64,000 nt of DNA from Bifidobacterium sp. ESL0704 (GCF_029392075.1 NZ_CP113929.1:744001-808000); one strand, 5' to 3'; positions 1 to 9,752 are shown, counted from the stretch's first letter. Numbers and translations are program-made. Notes: generated from the sequence alone by a model not told the origin.

Positions 1-1377
1 CAAGCCATACGCAAGCCCCCGATCTGGTTCTACGCTCTGGTCGTTTTCGTCACCCAGCTCGACAGCGGCTCGGCGGGCACCCTGCTTTCCTCGATCGCCA
101 AGACCTTCGGCCTGACCACGCTGGGCTCCTCCTGGGTGGCCGGCATCTACACGCTGGGCCTTGTGGTAGGCACGCCGATCATGGCGAACCTTTCCGACAC
201 CCGCGGCACCAAGAAGGTCTTCCTTTGGGAGCTCAGCTTCTGGTTCGTCGGCTGCCTGATCATTGCGCTGGCACCCGTATATCCGCTGATGCTCGCCGGC
301 CGCTTCATCCAGGCCATCGGCGACAGCGGGATCATGGTGCTCGCGATGAGCGAGCTGATGCAAGCCGCCCGCAGCAATCACCAAGGGCGCAGGGTCTCCC
401 TCGTCGGCGTGGTCGCGGGGCTTTCCGCCATCGCCGGGCCGGCGCTCGCAGGTATGGCGATCGGGATGGCCAAGGACTGGCGTGCCTTCTATTGCGGCAT
501 GCTTCCCGTTCTGCTCATCCTTTTCGTCCTGGCTTGGTTCGTGATGGATAACCAGCTGGCGGCAACCGCTTCGAAAACCGATCTGGCGGGCCTGTGCTCG
601 TTCTCGGTGGCGCTGCTGACGCTGATGCTCGCCATCACCTTGAGCCAGCATTTCCAGCAGTACTGGGTCGTGGTTCTTCTGCTCTTCGTCATCGCCGTGG
701 TCGCGTTCCTGATTTTCCTATACTGCGAAAAGAGGCTTGACGAGGGCGCGATGCCGTTCCTGCCGATCAGCCTGTTCCGTCACCGCTCCTACGTGCTCAC
801 CCTCGTACTCGCGATGGTCGGCGGCAGCCTCTTCTCGCTGTTCGTCTATATTCCCACTTACGTTCACGTCGTCTTCCATCTATCCAAGGCGCTTTCCGGC
901 ATGACCATGATGGGCACCGGGCTGGGCAGCCTGATCGGTGCGTACATCGGCGGCATTTTCGTCGACAAACTCGGCAACAAGAAAGCCCTGATCGTTTCGA
1001 GCGCCATCAACGCTATTTCCGTTATCGGCATGCTCCTGACCTCCAACAGTCTGCCGGCGTTCTTCGTGCTCTCGACGCTCTTCGGCCTCGGCCTCGGTGC
1101 CTTCATGTCCTCGCCGCTGCAGGTCATCGCCGGCCGGCTTGCCGCACCTGACCAACGCATGCAGGCCATCGGAGGTGTCTCGGCCTGCAAGAAAATCGGC
1201 ATGACCATCGCTCCGCTCGTCTTCGCCTCGGCCATGCTCGTCGGCAGCGTGAACGGCAACCCGACGCTGACCTCCTTCCGCGCCATGTTCCTGGTCGCGC
1301 TGGCGATCACCGTGGTGTGCATCGTGCTGACCCTATTCGTCCCCTTCAACAAAGGAACCATCGATTATGACAAGTGA
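1..1377 (+). CDS. MFS transporter, 5' end outside window
   Basis: The frame is open from base 1, so the N-terminus lies upstream; 458 residues are visible. The protein is a chain of hydrophobic helices. The first visible helix carries a TQLDSG motif, and the loop between TM2 and TM3 reads SDTRGTKK, a variant of MFS motif A. The helix layout (central loop near TASKTDLAG, then about seven more helices) fits a drug:H+ antiporter-like (DHA) exporter. The stop overlaps the ferrochelatase start by 11 bp, so the two are almost certainly co-transcribed and translationally coupled. The substrate cannot be read from sequence; the coupling suggests a porphyrin, heme or metal-related solute, which is inference. 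Confidence 0.85.
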   Translation, partial: QAIRKPPIWFYALVVFVTQLDSGSAGTLLSSIAKTFGLTTLGSSWVAGIYTLGLVVGTPIMANLSDTRGTKKVFLWELSFWFVGCLIIALAPVYPLMLAGRFIQAIGDSGIMVLAMSELMQAARSNHQGRRVSLVGVVAGLSAIAGPALAGMAIGMAKDWRAFYCGMLPVLLILFVLAWFVMDNQLAATASKTDLAGLCSFSVALLTLMLAITLSQHFQQYWVVVLLLFVIAVVAFLIFLYCEKRLDEGAMPFLPISLFRHRSYVLTLVLAMVGGSLFSLFVYIPTYVHVVFHLSKALSGMTMMGTGLGSLIGAYIGGIFVDKLGNKKALIVSSAINAISVIGMLLTSNSLPAFFVLSTLFGLGLGAFMSSPLQVIAGRLAAPDQRMQAIGGVSACKKIGMTIAPLVFASAMLVGSVNGNPTLTSFRAMFLVALAITVVCIVLTLFVPFNKGTIDYDK

Positions 1378-2314
1378 ACATTCCGACAACGCATCCGCCG
1401 CCCCGAAAAAGGCGGTGCTTCTGATGGCCTACGGTACCCCGTACAAAACCGAGGACCTGATGGGCTATTACACCAATATCCGCCATGGCGTCAAGCCGCC
1501 TCAGCGTCTGTTTGACGAGCTCGCCGGCCGTTACGAAGCCATCGGCGGCACCTCGCCGCTCGCCAAGATCACCGACGGCCAGGTTGCAGGCCTTCAGGCC
1601 GCGCTCGACCGCGATCATCCCGGCGAATATGTTGTTCGCAAGGGATTCAAATACATCGAGCCTTATATCGCCGGCACTGTAGACGAGTTTGCGCAAGCCG
1701 GGATTACCGAGGTTTACGGTCTTCCGCTGGCCCCGCAGTATTCCGAGTATTCCGTTGAAAACTATCACGAGCGCGCGCAGGAGGCGTTGAAGAAGCATCC
1801 GGGAATCGCCTACCATCCCATCCGCAGCTGGTGGAAGGACGGGAACCTCATCAAGTTCTGGACCGACCAGCTCGTCGCCATGAAGGAGCTCACCGATCGC
1901 GACGATACCAAGGTCATCTTCAGCGCCCACAGCCTGCCGATGCGCATCATCGACGGTGGCGACCCGTATCTCGATGAGGTTACCGGCAATGCCAAGACGG
2001 TAGCCGAGGCCGCCGGCCTGCGCGGCAAGCAATTCACCATCGCCTGGCAGAGTGCCGGACGCACCGGCGAGCCCTGGATCGGACCCGATTTCAAGGAAAC
2101 CGCCAAGGACCTCATCCAAAACGGCGGCATCTCCACCATCGTTTCGGCCTCGCTCGGCTTCATCGCCGACAATCTCGAGATTCTCTACGATGTGGACATC
2201 GAACTGAAGAATGAGATCGAATCCGTAGGCGGCAAGCTTCGGCGTCTGCGGATGCCGAACGCCGACACGCTTCTGATCGCTGCGCTGGAGGACGCCGTTC
2301 TGGGTGCCGAGTGA
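1367..2314 (+). CDS. hemH: Ferrochelatase (HemH/CpfC family)
   Basis: 315 residues, the usual length. It starts with the family hallmark LLMAYGTPY and continues with YYTNIRHG and YEAIGGTSPL. The metal-binding/catalytic His lies in SAHSLPMRI (about residue 188). The C-terminal acidic motif SLGFIADNLEILYDVDIE carries the conserved Glu. Family members insert Fe2+ into protoporphyrin IX or coproporphyrin III. The ATG overlaps the upstream MFS stop, giving a two-gene unit. No other heme-pathway gene is in the window. Bifidobacteria are generally regarded as lacking de novo heme synthesis, so a salvage or detoxification role is plausible but unproven. Confidence 0.9.
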   Translation: MTSEHSDNASAAPKKAVLLMAYGTPYKTEDLMGYYTNIRHGVKPPQRLFDELAGRYEAIGGTSPLAKITDGQVAGLQAALDRDHPGEYVVRKGFKYIEPYIAGTVDEFAQAGITEVYGLPLAPQYSEYSVENYHERAQEALKKHPGIAYHPIRSWWKDGNLIKFWTDQLVAMKELTDRDDTKVIFSAHSLPMRIIDGGDPYLDEVTGNAKTVAEAAGLRGKQFTIAWQSAGRTGEPWIGPDFKETAKDLIQNGGISTIVSASLGFIADNLEILYDVDIELKNEIESVGGKLRRLRMPNADTLLIAALEDAVLGAE

Positions 2315-2334
2315 CGGGCGATGGTAGGGGTATG

Positions 2335-2374
2335 CGGTTGCCGGATGGCGGAGTTCATCGTCATCCGGCAACCG
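2335..2374 (+). terminator. Hairpin after hemH
   Basis: A 13-bp inverted repeat (CGGTTGCCGGATG...CATCCGGCAACCG) begins about 20 bases after the hemH stop. There is no strong T-run directly after it, so it is a probable rather than certain terminator. Confidence 0.55.
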
Positions 2375-3062
2375 GTCGCCGGTCTGCTGGTCTGCTGGTC
2401 GTTGGTGACGGTTTTTCGTATTTCGAGACGAAATTTTATTAAAGTGTCGCAAAATATCATAAAGGCGTGTAGACTGAAACCAGTGATTCGATGAAGGCCT
2501 TGTCTCTTATCTTTCGCTGGTAATAATGGATGCTCGGTTTTACTGGAGGACCGGAATCCGCAGGTAGTGTGGTGAAGCGACGTCGCTTGTTCTTTCTTCC
2601 CAATTCTTTTGGCCCGCTTCACCATGCCTGGTCGATACTGTGCGAGGCATCGTCAACCAGCTTGATGCCCCGATTGATGCCTTCAAGAACATGAGCAGGA
2701 CGCTCCATGACGAGATGATCAATTCCAAAGCGGCGAGACATGGGCGATAGCGATAGCAGAACGTGCAGTTCGATGAGGAACTGTTCAATCTTACTGGAAG
2801 CTACATGCGCAAGGTCTGCGACCGTTCGAAAAATGAGAATCCCCGTAAGAATGCGGTGGCTCCAAACCGCCTGAGTTCGATTTGTGCGCTGGCTGCCAAA
2901 GGCTTGAGCATCAGGCAAGAAATGCCGGAGTTAAAAGCTAACTTGCCGCTCGTATAGGCGATTTCTGCTACATGGATTTCGTAGTTCCCGGTTTGAGCAA
3001 GCCCTTCCTAAAGGCTTTGGATTATGATCAAGGCCTATATCCGTGGAGAGAACATTGATTCA
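2375..3062. other. Gene-poor boundary with decayed coding remnants
   Basis: No convincing gene. Short stretches read like protein on the plus strand (for example a segment ending KAARHGR, then QFDEELFNLTGSYMRKVCDRS from about 2767) but are broken by stops at about 2745-2755. An opposing open stretch of about 100 codons covers the same DNA. The region marks the edge of the AT-richer SIR2-HerA island and may be what remains of an older insertion. I could not recognise the family. Confidence 0.4.
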
Positions 3063-3065
3063 GCA

Positions 3066-4916
3066 TTACCTTTCAGTTTCGTCTTTGTTTTCTTGAGGTT
3101 CAGTGTCTGTTTGCTTCTGTTCTATTAGATGCCAAGTACCTTGGAAATTAGAGCTTTGAGAATGAGGATGTCGGACTGGTTTTGCAACTTGTACATCAAG
3201 TGGTATGGGAATATCTGTTCCGAGTATCAAAGCTTCTCCTGGCTGCAAATCAGGAAGATAACGCAGGGATGCACTACTGGCTGCACCACTAGTATCTCTA
3301 ATTATCTTCTGGTCGCTGTCATTAACTAGACGATGCACAATCATCGTTCCCATTTGACTCAATACAGCGCCAGATAAATCACGTGGACGCTGAGTAGCTA
3401 AGACGAGGTTCAATCCATATTTACGCCCTTCACGTGAAATGTCCTCAATACCATGCAATGAGTATGCAAAGTCTGGTGAACCGGTGCTTTTACCAATAAA
3501 ATTATGAGCTTCGTCGATGAGTAGCATAAGTGGACGAGTGGCTCGTATGATTTTTTTATTTCGCGCATAGTCCATAAGTGAATTTGCAATAGCATTGACA
3601 ATTACTTGTCGTGCTTTACCGGATGGGTCCATGTCAGATATGTCAACGACCAATAGTTGTTGTTTGTTTTTTGGTTTCAAGAAATTGTCAAGTTTTGAAG
3701 TAAAATCTGTGTCATCCGTTTTTAGAGCAAAGGGGAAATGCCCACTGTACAAAACTTGGCGTATTTGGAATAATAGTGGTTGACACCAATTAAGCAGTTG
3801 TGCGTTCTCTCTCCAATATCCGCTATTGTCCACCTTAATACATTCCGCAATTACTTGTTGGGGTAAAGACTGTATATCAAATGACGCATTAGGGTCGACG
3901 AAAATTTTTCTTAAAGAAGGATTGTTGTTTATTAAGGAATTGAAAGCAGAAAGCTTTTTCCCTAATTTTGTCAAGATACCAGATTCTGGCGTAGAAAACT
4001 CACTGCCTTGATCTGATAGGGATGTATCGGCAGACAATGCTTTTAATACTCGTAACGATTGCAAGGCATTAAGTAAGGTTGGCGCTTGTGTGGTAGCAGT
4101 TGGAAGGAACAGAGAAAAATAATCAGAATCCGAAAAACAGGATGCAGAAAATTTGATTTCGTTCCCGTCGTTGTCCCCATTTGGCGTATGCAGCCAAGAT
4201 ATCAAATCTAGTGCCTTGTCTTCGCCCGCTTCGTTTTTCTCGAAGCAACAAGGCTTATATTCTCCAGTCGAATCAATGAGTATTGCCTTAGAACTGGAAT
4301 ATCGTTGTAACTCTTCTAGTAAATGTTCTAGTGTGTAGCTTTTGCCGCCGCCGGTCATGCCGAGGATTGCGCAATGCCGTGAGAAGAGGTCTTCCGGGCG
4401 TAGAGCAATAGGCGTCGAAGTTCCTTTGAGTGTTCCAAGTTCCAGTTGCACGTCTCCGTCTACACTGGCGGCGTTTTGTGGAATGAGGCCAAGAAACGCT
4501 TTCGGCAATGAATACACAAGGTCACCGAGACGCGGGTATGCAGTCACCCCTGCAGTGATTTTGAAGGTGTCTTGTGCAATGGACCCGAGAAGTTGGATAG
4601 TGGCGTTTGCGGATACCGTATTCACGGTATAGGTGTTGTGCTCAAGTTGCGCGATGTCGCTATGTGGCACGGTGACATCGCTGATTCTGCCCATCAGCAC
4701 TACTTGTTGGGATTGGATGACAACGTATTCTCCAACTTCTCCCACTCCTTGGCGGTCTCCGCAGTACTGGACGCCTGATCCAGTCTGTTGATTCGGCACG
4801 GTACAGATAACGGTGTCAGGAGAGACGCTGGTTATGGAGCCGATGAGCAGTTCGCTGGAAAAGAGCCCTACGGTCTTATCTTCTTGTATAGGTTCATTTT
4901 GCATTACGTACCACAT
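3066..4916 (-). CDS. HerA-like ATPase of a SIR2-HerA defence pair
   Basis: 616 residues. An N-terminal HAS-barrel-like beta-rich region (about 20-170) is followed by an FtsK/HerA ATPase domain: Walker A GMTGGGKS at about 186-193, Walker B LMLLIDEAHNF at about 460, then a sensor segment LVLATQRPRDL, as in DUF87/HerA proteins. HerA forms hexameric DNA translocases. Its start overlaps the 3' end of the SIR2-like gene by 23 bp, so the two are translated from one transcript with SIR2 first. ATG 4916 or ATG 4904 could be used; neither has a strong ribosome site, which fits coupling. The pair matches the gene order of known SIR2-HerA antiphage systems, in which the two proteins form a large complex that depletes NAD or cuts DNA. 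That function is carried over from the family. Confidence 0.88.
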   Translation of the reverse strand: MWYVMQNEPIQEDKTVGLFSSELLIGSITSVSPDTVICTVPNQQTGSGVQYCGDRQGVGEVGEYVVIQSQQVVLMGRISDVTVPHSDIAQLEHNTYTVNTVSANATIQLLGSIAQDTFKITAGVTAYPRLGDLVYSLPKAFLGLIPQNAASVDGDVQLELGTLKGTSTPIALRPEDLFSRHCAILGMTGGGKSYTLEHLLEELQRYSSSKAILIDSTGEYKPCCFEKNEAGEDKALDLISWLHTPNGDNDGNEIKFSASCFSDSDYFSLFLPTATTQAPTLLNALQSLRVLKALSADTSLSDQGSEFSTPESGILTKLGKKLSAFNSLINNNPSLRKIFVDPNASFDIQSLPQQVIAECIKVDNSGYWRENAQLLNWCQPLLFQIRQVLYSGHFPFALKTDDTDFTSKLDNFLKPKNKQQLLVVDISDMDPSGKARQVIVNAIANSLMDYARNKKIIRATRPLMLLIDEAHNFIGKSTGSPDFAYSLHGIEDISREGRKYGLNLVLATQRPRDLSGAVLSQMGTMIVHRLVNDSDQKIIRDTSGAASSASLRYLPDLQPGEALILGTDIPIPLDVQVAKPVRHPHSQSSNFQGTWHLIEQKQTDTEPQENKDETER

Positions 4917-6981
4917 TTCCGGCTATTTCCTGTACGGCTAATTGCAGTTTGTCGGCGGGCGACATGGCTTTCAATTCGGGTATCACGTCAGTGAATGATC
5001 CGAAGATTGCGTTAATTAGAGTGATGTTGTTTGCGTCGTGCTCTAGTTCCTTGCGTATATCGTCCCAATATCGGTTATATTTGTCGGCTTTTGGCTTTTT
5101 CTTTTCTGTTGCTAGTTGTATTGCCGATGGGAGTACGAAGATGACATGTAGTGACGGATTGGTTTTGATGGCGCTGAGTAACGGGCCTGAAAGGTGGTCG
5201 TCGTTGAGCCCGAATCCGATGACTAGAACGCAGGTATTCGGTCTACGTAATGATTCCCTGAATTCTGCCATCAGGCCAAGATAAGGTTCTTCATAGCTCT
5301 GATGATACTTTTGTTTTGAAGGGAAGATCATGCATGCATCGTCTGCTTTCACGTTTTCATTGATAGTAATGTTTTTTTCAAAATCCGAAGTATGATCTGT
5401 TTGCCAGTCGACAGAACCATGAAGTTTGTAGAGTTTAATGACGCCTTCCTGTGGGACAAGTTCATGCTCGTCTTCACCTGATCGGCGGACTATATCGTAT
5501 CCGAAGAATCGCGAGTCAAAGACACGGGGAAAACTGAATGAAAAACCGTCAATGACGGACTGGCCATTCTGCCCGGCTGCTGTCTCGAATAGGCGATCGT
5601 AATTGGTGGTAAACAACTGTGGGCGCGGAGACTTTGCAGGTCTCAGTGCGAGGTCTTTCAGAAACTTTTGGTGAAGACGTGCCAAATCTGACTTTTTATT
5701 TAGTAACTTATAACTGTTATTAAAGATTATGTTCCGGATTTTCGAAATCCAATCCTCCACGTTGACTGTAGAAGAAAGTTCAGTACTGTATTTCTTAGCT
5801 TTATTGAGAAGTTCTTCGATGCTTGGCTCATCGTTTATAATTTGACAATCGGGCTTAAACTCTCTGATGATTTCCATGGTTTGCTTATCATCTGTAGTTA
5901 TTTGCCTTGTAACAATATCCCATAATGGAGCGTGATCGGGATTCCATTTCTGAGTTCTACTTCCGAAAATCAGAAGGCATCGATCTGTTATCGATTCCTT
6001 GATGAGATCAATGTGCGTCTTAATGGTATCGGTGCCATCGATATTGGTCGGTTCGTTTTGTGAAGAGTCGCCTTCTTGTGTACGAGAATTATTGTAGTTT
6101 TCTATGGCTTCAACAATTTTTTCAATCCAAACAACATGGCCATCGGTATCTATTTGGTTTTTGATGTCATTTTTTCTTATGTTTAGTCGATTGCAGACAT
6201 CTTCTGTCAGATGGGGCTCACAGACTTGCCAAAGCCCTTTAAGAGGGTCTGGGAACAATCTACAACAGTCGAGAATCGTGCTTTTTATTTCTTTGTCGCA
6301 GCTAACAAGAGCATCGTATTCCTTTCTTCTTTTCTTCTCCTCGTCTGATGATGAATGGTTCAGCCCGTTGTCTTTGTCGGATTCTGTCGGTGTCTGGTCT
6401 ATGCCGGTTTCGTTTTCCTCTTTGGTGTTTGCCTTCGTGTCCGTTTCGGTTTGTTCCTCAGAGATGTTTCTAAATTTTCTGTATCGAGGGGAGTCGATGA
6501 GCGATTCGAGTACACTGAGGAATTCTTCAATATTCTTTTCTTTTATGACGGAACCACCGACTGTTTCTTTTAGAATTGTTTGAACGTGGTCATTAATAGA
6601 TGGCTCTGCCTTAATCCAAAGGTCGCTCATACTGGGGCCGAACAAGGGGTCTAGCGAAGTGCCTGATCCTGCCAGAACGACTAGATGTTTCATCTGCAAG
6701 GCTGAGAGGAGGCGATCATGGAGAGCTTGTCGGTCTTCTTCTTCTTCTTTGGTGTCGCCATCTCTTTGGGACTTGGTATTATCGGTTTTCTTTGGGTTGT
6801 CCATGGAGGAATTGGTATGGAATTTACCGGAAACCGTATTGCGTACTTGGTTCTTGAATCGAAATTCGATGAACTTTCCTGTTTTGATTTCCTTGCTTCG
6901 ATCCTCACTTGAAGGCTCTTCTTCAGGTGTAGGAGGTGTTGCGGTTTCGGTTTCGTCCGCGTCGGCGTTGGTTGAACTCAT
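4894..6981 (-). CDS. SIR2-like NADase of a SIR2-HerA defence pair
   Basis: 695 residues from ATG 6981, which has AGGA five bases upstream; the frame stays open to 7074 but without a better start. Residues 1-90 are charged low-complexity sequence. The SIR2 core follows: the NAD-binding loop AGSGTS at about 104-109, TTNYDRLFE at about 455 (conserved Asn), YKLHGSVDW at about 517 (conserved His), and VIGFGLNDDHLSGPL at about 583, the late Rossmann segment typical of defence SIR2 proteins. Between the first two motifs is a long, charged, poorly conserved insertion. The gene is clearly more AT-rich than the genes on either side, suggesting horizontal acquisition. The product probably hydrolyses NAD when its HerA partner is engaged during phage infection (family knowledge plus inference). 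Confidence 0.88.
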   Translation of the reverse strand: MSSTNADADETETATPPTPEEEPSSEDRSKEIKTGKFIEFRFKNQVRNTVSGKFHTNSSMDNPKKTDNTKSQRDGDTKEEEEDRQALHDRLLSALQMKHLVVLAGSGTSLDPLFGPSMSDLWIKAEPSINDHVQTILKETVGGSVIKEKNIEEFLSVLESLIDSPRYRKFRNISEEQTETDTKANTKEENETGIDQTPTESDKDNGLNHSSSDEEKKRRKEYDALVSCDKEIKSTILDCCRLFPDPLKGLWQVCEPHLTEDVCNRLNIRKNDIKNQIDTDGHVVWIEKIVEAIENYNNSRTQEGDSSQNEPTNIDGTDTIKTHIDLIKESITDRCLLIFGSRTQKWNPDHAPLWDIVTRQITTDDKQTMEIIREFKPDCQIINDEPSIEELLNKAKKYSTELSSTVNVEDWISKIRNIIFNNSYKLLNKKSDLARLHQKFLKDLALRPAKSPRPQLFTTNYDRLFETAAGQNGQSVIDGFSFSFPRVFDSRFFGYDIVRRSGEDEHELVPQEGVIKLYKLHGSVDWQTDHTSDFEKNITINENVKADDACMIFPSKQKYHQSYEEPYLGLMAEFRESLRRPNTCVLVIGFGLNDDHLSGPLLSAIKTNPSLHVIFVLPSAIQLATEKKKPKADKYNRYWDDIRKELEHDANNITLINAIFGSFTDVIPELKAMSPADKLQLAVQEIAGNVVRNAK

Positions 6982-7219
6982 AGAAATCCTGTCGTTATTG
7001 TTGATATAGCGCTTATGGAATAGTATTTTATATCGAGTTGTGTAAATCTGACCAGGGCTGGTTTGACTTTGCAATGGGCTTCTTGCCTCGGATGCGGGCG
7101 AAAATAATAATGGTAGGAGAAGCGACGTGATCGTCCTCTTATGTTTCGTGCGATAGTCTTTCGGTAATAAAATGATTATGCAACGGGTGGTTGTGTAATG
7201 GATGAGGGGGAGCAGGCGA

Positions 7220-9304
7220 ATGAAACGAGCGGTGGTGGGGATCGCGGCGCATGTGGACGCGGGGAAGACTACGCTGTGCGAGGCGATGCTTTATCGTGCC
7301 GGCGAGATTCGTAAGCTGGGGCGCGTGGACCACGGCGATGCTTTTCTCGACACCGATGCCATGGAGAAGCGGCGCGGCATCACCATTTTTTCGAAGCAGG
7401 CCATGTTGCAGCAGGGCGATTTTGCATTCACGCTGCTCGACACCCCTGGCCATGTTGATTTTTCGGCCGAGATGGAACGCACGCTCACGGTGCTCGATTA
7501 TGCGATTCTCGTCATCGGCGTGGGCGACGGGCTGCAGGGCTATACCGAAACCTTGTGGCGTCTGCTGGCCCGCTACCACGTACCGACCTTCATCTTCATC
7601 AACAAAATGGATGCTGCCGGAGCCGACAAGGCGGGACTCATCGCACAGATGCAACAGCGGTTTTCCGAGGGTTGCATCGATTTCGAAGGGGATACCGAGC
7701 CGGGGAAGCAGGAGGAAGTCGCGTTGCTCGATGAGAGCGGCACCGCGATGGATGAATTGCTGGGCTGCGGCAATATCTCAGACGATACGCTGCGTTCGAT
7801 GGTTGCCGAGCGGCAGCTTTTCCCTTGTTATTCCGGTTCCGCGCTGAAACTCGAGGGTATCGACGAGTTCCTGCAGGGGCTGGAACGGTATACGCGGCAA
7901 CGGGATTATCCAGACGATTTCGGCGCTCGCATCTACAAGATCTCGCATGACGGACAGGGCAACCGGCTTACATGGCTCAAGGTCACCGGCGGCACGCTCA
8001 AGGTCAAGGCAGTGCTCACCAATAGGCGCGAAGAAGCCGATTCGCCCGATTCCGAAACAGAAGTCTGGCAGGAGAAAGTCGACCAGATTCGGCGGTATTC
8101 GGGAGCGAAGTTCGAACTGGCCGATGAAGTAGCTGCCGGCGAGGTGTGCGCGGTGACGGGATTGACGCGCACGTTCCCCGGCGAAGGGCTGGGCGTTGAG
8201 GCCAACGCCGGGCAGTCCATACTCCAGCCGGTGTTGACCTACACGGTGTTGCCCGGCAAATCGGATGCTGGCGAAAGCAAGCAGGATAACGTCGAGGAGA
8301 CCCCAGGCAAGGATTCTTCGTCGGCGGAGCCGGTCGCCAAACCCGCCGAGGTCACCCCGGAACTGCACCATATCCTGATAGCCTTGCGCACGCTTGAGGA
8401 TGAGGACCCGTCGTTGCATGTGCGCTGGGTGGCGAGGCTCGGCGAGATTCACGTGCAGCTGATGGGGGCGGTGCAAATCGAGATCATCACCCAGATGATG
8501 CATGACCGTTTCGGGCTCGACGTCCATTTCGACACCGGTGGCATCCTCTATCGTGAGACCATCACTGCACCGGTGGAGGGCATCGGCCATTTCGAGCCCT
8601 TGCGCCATTACGCTGAAGTCCATCTGCTGCTTCAGCCCGGCGAACCCGGCAGCGGGTTGCGTTTCGAGTCGAAATGCAGCCTGGACGACCTCGACCGCAA
8701 CTGGCAGCGCGCGATTTTGACGCACCTGCGCGAAAAGGAACATCTCGGCGTCCTCACCGGCTCGCCGATCACCGACATGACGATAACGCTGATCGCCGGT
8801 CGCGGCCATGAAAAGCATACGGAAGGCGGCGATTTCCGAGAGGCCACCTACCGTGCGGTGCGACAAGGGCTGATGGAACTGAAAACAAAGGGCGAGTGCC
8901 GGCTTCTGGAACCGTTCTACAGCTTCCGTCTCGATGTTCCGCAGGATATGCTGGGTCGTGCGATGGCCGATATCCAGCGGATGAGCGGAACGTTTGACGC
9001 TCCGAAATCCGACGGCGATTACGCCGAATTGGAAGGCCAGGCGCCGGTTTCGCAGATGCGGGACTATTCGATGGACGTCAACGCCTATACCCACGGCCGC
9101 GGGTCGCTCACCTGCGTTTTCGCCGGATACCAGCCGTGCCACAATGCCGACGAAATCATCAAGCAAACCGGCTATGACCCGGAAACTGATCTTGAAAACA
9201 CGCCCGATTCCGTCTTCTGCGCCCATGGTGCCGGCTACACCGTTCACTGGAACAAAGTCCCCGATTTTGCCCATCTCGGTCGCGTCGTGAAAGAGGGAAA
9301 CTAG
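7220..9304 (+). CDS. TetM/TetW-like ribosomal protection GTPase
   Basis: 694 residues from ATG 7220, which has GGGGGAG about seven bases upstream; ATG 7202 is in frame but less likely. GTPase motifs are all present: AHVDAGKTT (G1), RRGITI (G2), DTPGHVDF (G3), NKMD (G4). The order of EF-G-like domains continues to the end, with a C-terminal GRGSLTCVFAGY segment and an HGAGYTVHW tail as in ribosomal protection proteins. An acidic low-complexity insert (about residues 355-380) interrupts domain II/III. The family dislodges tetracyclines from the 30S A site. This copy is diverged from the mobile tet genes as I remember them and lacks visible transposon flanks, so it may be an intrinsic chromosomal homologue; actual resistance cannot be inferred. 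Confidence 0.85.
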   Translation: MKRAVVGIAAHVDAGKTTLCEAMLYRAGEIRKLGRVDHGDAFLDTDAMEKRRGITIFSKQAMLQQGDFAFTLLDTPGHVDFSAEMERTLTVLDYAILVIGVGDGLQGYTETLWRLLARYHVPTFIFINKMDAAGADKAGLIAQMQQRFSEGCIDFEGDTEPGKQEEVALLDESGTAMDELLGCGNISDDTLRSMVAERQLFPCYSGSALKLEGIDEFLQGLERYTRQRDYPDDFGARIYKISHDGQGNRLTWLKVTGGTLKVKAVLTNRREEADSPDSETEVWQEKVDQIRRYSGAKFELADEVAAGEVCAVTGLTRTFPGEGLGVEANAGQSILQPVLTYTVLPGKSDAGESKQDNVEETPGKDSSSAEPVAKPAEVTPELHHILIALRTLEDEDPSLHVRWVARLGEIHVQLMGAVQIEIITQMMHDRFGLDVHFDTGGILYRETITAPVEGIGHFEPLRHYAEVHLLLQPGEPGSGLRFESKCSLDDLDRNWQRAILTHLREKEHLGVLTGSPITDMTITLIAGRGHEKHTEGGDFREATYRAVRQGLMELKTKGECRLLEPFYSFRLDVPQDMLGRAMADIQRMSGTFDAPKSDGDYAELEGQAPVSQMRDYSMDVNAYTHGRGSLTCVFAGYQPCHNADEIIKQTGYDPETDLENTPDSVFCAHGAGYTVHWNKVPDFAHLGRVVKEGN

Positions 9305-9434
9305 ACAGATTTTTGTTGGATTTCTAGCGTTTTATGACGATATACCTCATCCTTGCAGGCCGTTATGATCGATAGATAAGCGCAGTTTTTCCGTCGTTAT
9401 CGGAACTGCGAATCAAGCTGTGGGGGCGGTTCGA

Positions 9435-9752
9435 ATGGCATATATCGGCGTTATGGGAGAGGCGGGGCAATACAGAACTGGTGAAACCGCCATTGATGCG
9501 AATCACGACGTGACGTTTCCCGTCGACCAAGGTGAGTTGGCGGTTATCCTTGGGGCTTGCAATGCCGGAAAAGCGGCACTTTTGAAGATTTTGGCCGGCA
9601 TAGACACCTGCGAGACGGATCAGGCGGTTATCGCCACCCACAATGCTGACATCGCGTCCAACGCCGACCGCGTCATCCGTATGCGCAACACCAGGGTGCA
9701 GTCCATCGAAGAGCTTGCGAACCTTGACGGCATCGACGGCGACGAATGGTGA
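9435..9752 (+). pseudogene. Gutted ABC ATPase (internal deletion)
   Basis: 105 residues from ATG 9435. The N-terminal 55 residues follow the start of a MacB/LolD-type ATPase, but the Walker A reads GACNAGKAA, with the phosphate-binding Ser/Thr replaced by Ala. The sequence then jumps, at about TCETDQ, straight to the C-terminal switch segment VIATHNADIASNADRVI. The Q-loop, LSGGQ signature and Walker B (roughly 100-120 residues) are missing. The reading frame is nevertheless intact and the stop overlaps the start of the large permease by 7 bp. It cannot bind and hydrolyse ATP normally. It may persist as a coupling leader for permease translation, or simply be in decay. Confidence 0.8.

Noticed and set aside
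2619..2918. 99-codon minus-strand frame in the boundary region
   Set aside because: It competes with an equally protein-like plus-strand reading, has no ribosome site and no recognisable family; it is listed only as a possible remnant.
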